Below are positions 63,463 to 64,000 of a stretch of 64,000 nt of DNA, one piece after another. Within the stretch, counting starts at the first letter, position 1. Every line of letters begins with the position of its first letter. The notes below the pieces were generated by a model, which worked only from the letters and a program-made list of their open reading frames with translations, did not search any database and had not been told where the DNA came from. Position numbers and translations under genes: made by a program. Origin of the DNA: Chitinophaga chungangae (GTDB lineage: Bacteria; Bacteroidota; Bacteroidia; Chitinophagales; Chitinophagaceae); NCBI RefSeq assembly GCF_017742215.1, contig NZ_JAGHKP010000002.1, positions 592,737 through 656,736 on the forward strand. Reading direction: 5' to 3'.

Positions 63463-64000
63463 ATGTATTATATTTTACTGGCATTCTGTTACAGCATTTC
63501 CATTCTTCCCCTGTGGCTGCTTTACCGCATCAGCGACGGGCTTTACGTGCTTGTGTACCACCTGCTCGGGTACCGCCGGAAAGTAGTACTGGAAAACCTG
63601 CGCCAGGCGTTTCCGGATAAACCGGAAAACGAGATCAGGCTGATCGCCCGCAAATACTACCGCAACCTGACCGATATGGTGGTGGAAACGATCAAATTGC
63701 TTACCATGAGCAGCGCATCGCTGAGCAAACGTTTCGACTGCGACCTGTCCGTTTTTCATAAGTTATACGCCCAGGGCCGGAGCGTACAGCTGCACCTGGG
63801 CCATAATTTCAACTGGGAATGGGCAAACCTGTTCGCGAAAAACGGTGTGGACTATTCTTTCCTGGTAGTGTTCATGCCCATTAGCAATTCCGCGGTAAAC
63901 CGCATGTTCAGGCATTTCCGGGAAAAATTCGGCACCGTGCTGATACCCGCCAACGACATGCGCAACGGCATGGCGCCCTGGATCGGGAAACAATACCTGC
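63463..64000 (+). CDS. LpxL/HtrB-like lipid A biosynthesis acyltransferase (partial, C-terminus beyond window)
   Basis: 179 residues before the right edge. A hydrophobic start (MYYILLAFCYSISILPLWLL) anchors it in the inner membrane. The sequence RRKVVLENLRQAFPDKPENE and the later LHLGHNFNWEWANLF, which contains the catalytic-type H-x4-E/N block, match the bacterial lipid A acyltransferase (lysophospholipid acyltransferase) family. It would add a secondary acyl chain to lipid A, in line with the lpxH gene in this window. The C-terminal third is missing. Confidence 0.85.
   Translation, partial: MYYILLAFCYSISILPLWLLYRISDGLYVLVYHLLGYRRKVVLENLRQAFPDKPENEIRLIARKYYRNLTDMVVETIKLLTMSSASLSKRFDCDLSVFHKLYAQGRSVQLHLGHNFNWEWANLFAKNGVDYSFLVVFMPISNSAVNRMFRHFREKFGTVLIPANDMRNGMAPWIGKQYL

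Overview
The window comes from a Gram-negative Bacteroidota bacterium, most likely of the Chitinophagaceae (Chitinophaga-like). The evidence is a SusC/RagA receptor, the type IX secretion genes gldK-gldL-gldM-gldN and a PorZ-like protein, the Bacteroidota families DUF4783 and DUF4271, several TAnnTTTG-type -7 promoter boxes, and moderately high GC with little Shine-Dalgarno sequence. The phylum is clear; the family is an inference from protein resemblance only.

Layout. 1-4.5 kb: a SusC-type receptor cut by the left edge, an unrecognised broken gene fragment, and an IS1595/IS1016-like transposase whose catalytic residues look lost. 4.6-26.2 kb: ordinary chromosomal genes. These are an MMPL/RND-type exporter, porZ-recO, lpxH, a LUD protein-ftsH-rsfS run, a biotin ligase, an aldo/keto reductase, a DUF4783-nadC-lipid kinase-SUI1 run, gpmI, two lipoproteins, uvrC, a DinB protein and a Crp/Fnr regulator. 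26.2-31.1 kb: the gldKLMN operon, encoding the type IX secretion and gliding motor core, with a clear terminator. 31.4-37.7 kb: a YyaL-like thioredoxin-domain protein, hemD-DUF4271, hemW and gpsA.

37.7-61.1 kb is the most unusual region. One minus-strand run of twelve genes encodes a membrane fusion protein, an ABC ATPase, six tandem FtsX/MacB-type permeases of about 785-807 residues, a 66-residue single-helix membrane protein inside the array, a second ABC ATPase with altered signature and D-loop residues, a TolC-type outer-membrane factor and a second membrane fusion protein. It ends at a strong intrinsic terminator. A sigma-54-type response regulator and a histidine kinase with almost no extracytoplasmic domain are encoded divergently. 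The 346-bp gap between them carries two back-to-back palindromes (four TGTCCG/CGGACA half-sites spaced by about 10, 11 and 20 bp) and, about 55-100 bp closer to the transporter operon, a sequence very close to a sigma-54 promoter. The simplest reading is that the kinase and regulator control a multi-permease MacAB-TolC-like machine through sigma-54. Its substrate cannot be told from sequence.

61.1-64 kb: a YhhN-type membrane protein, nadB, and the start of an LpxL/HtrB-like acyltransferase cut by the right edge. I saw no tRNA, rRNA, CRISPR array or complete insertion sequence.
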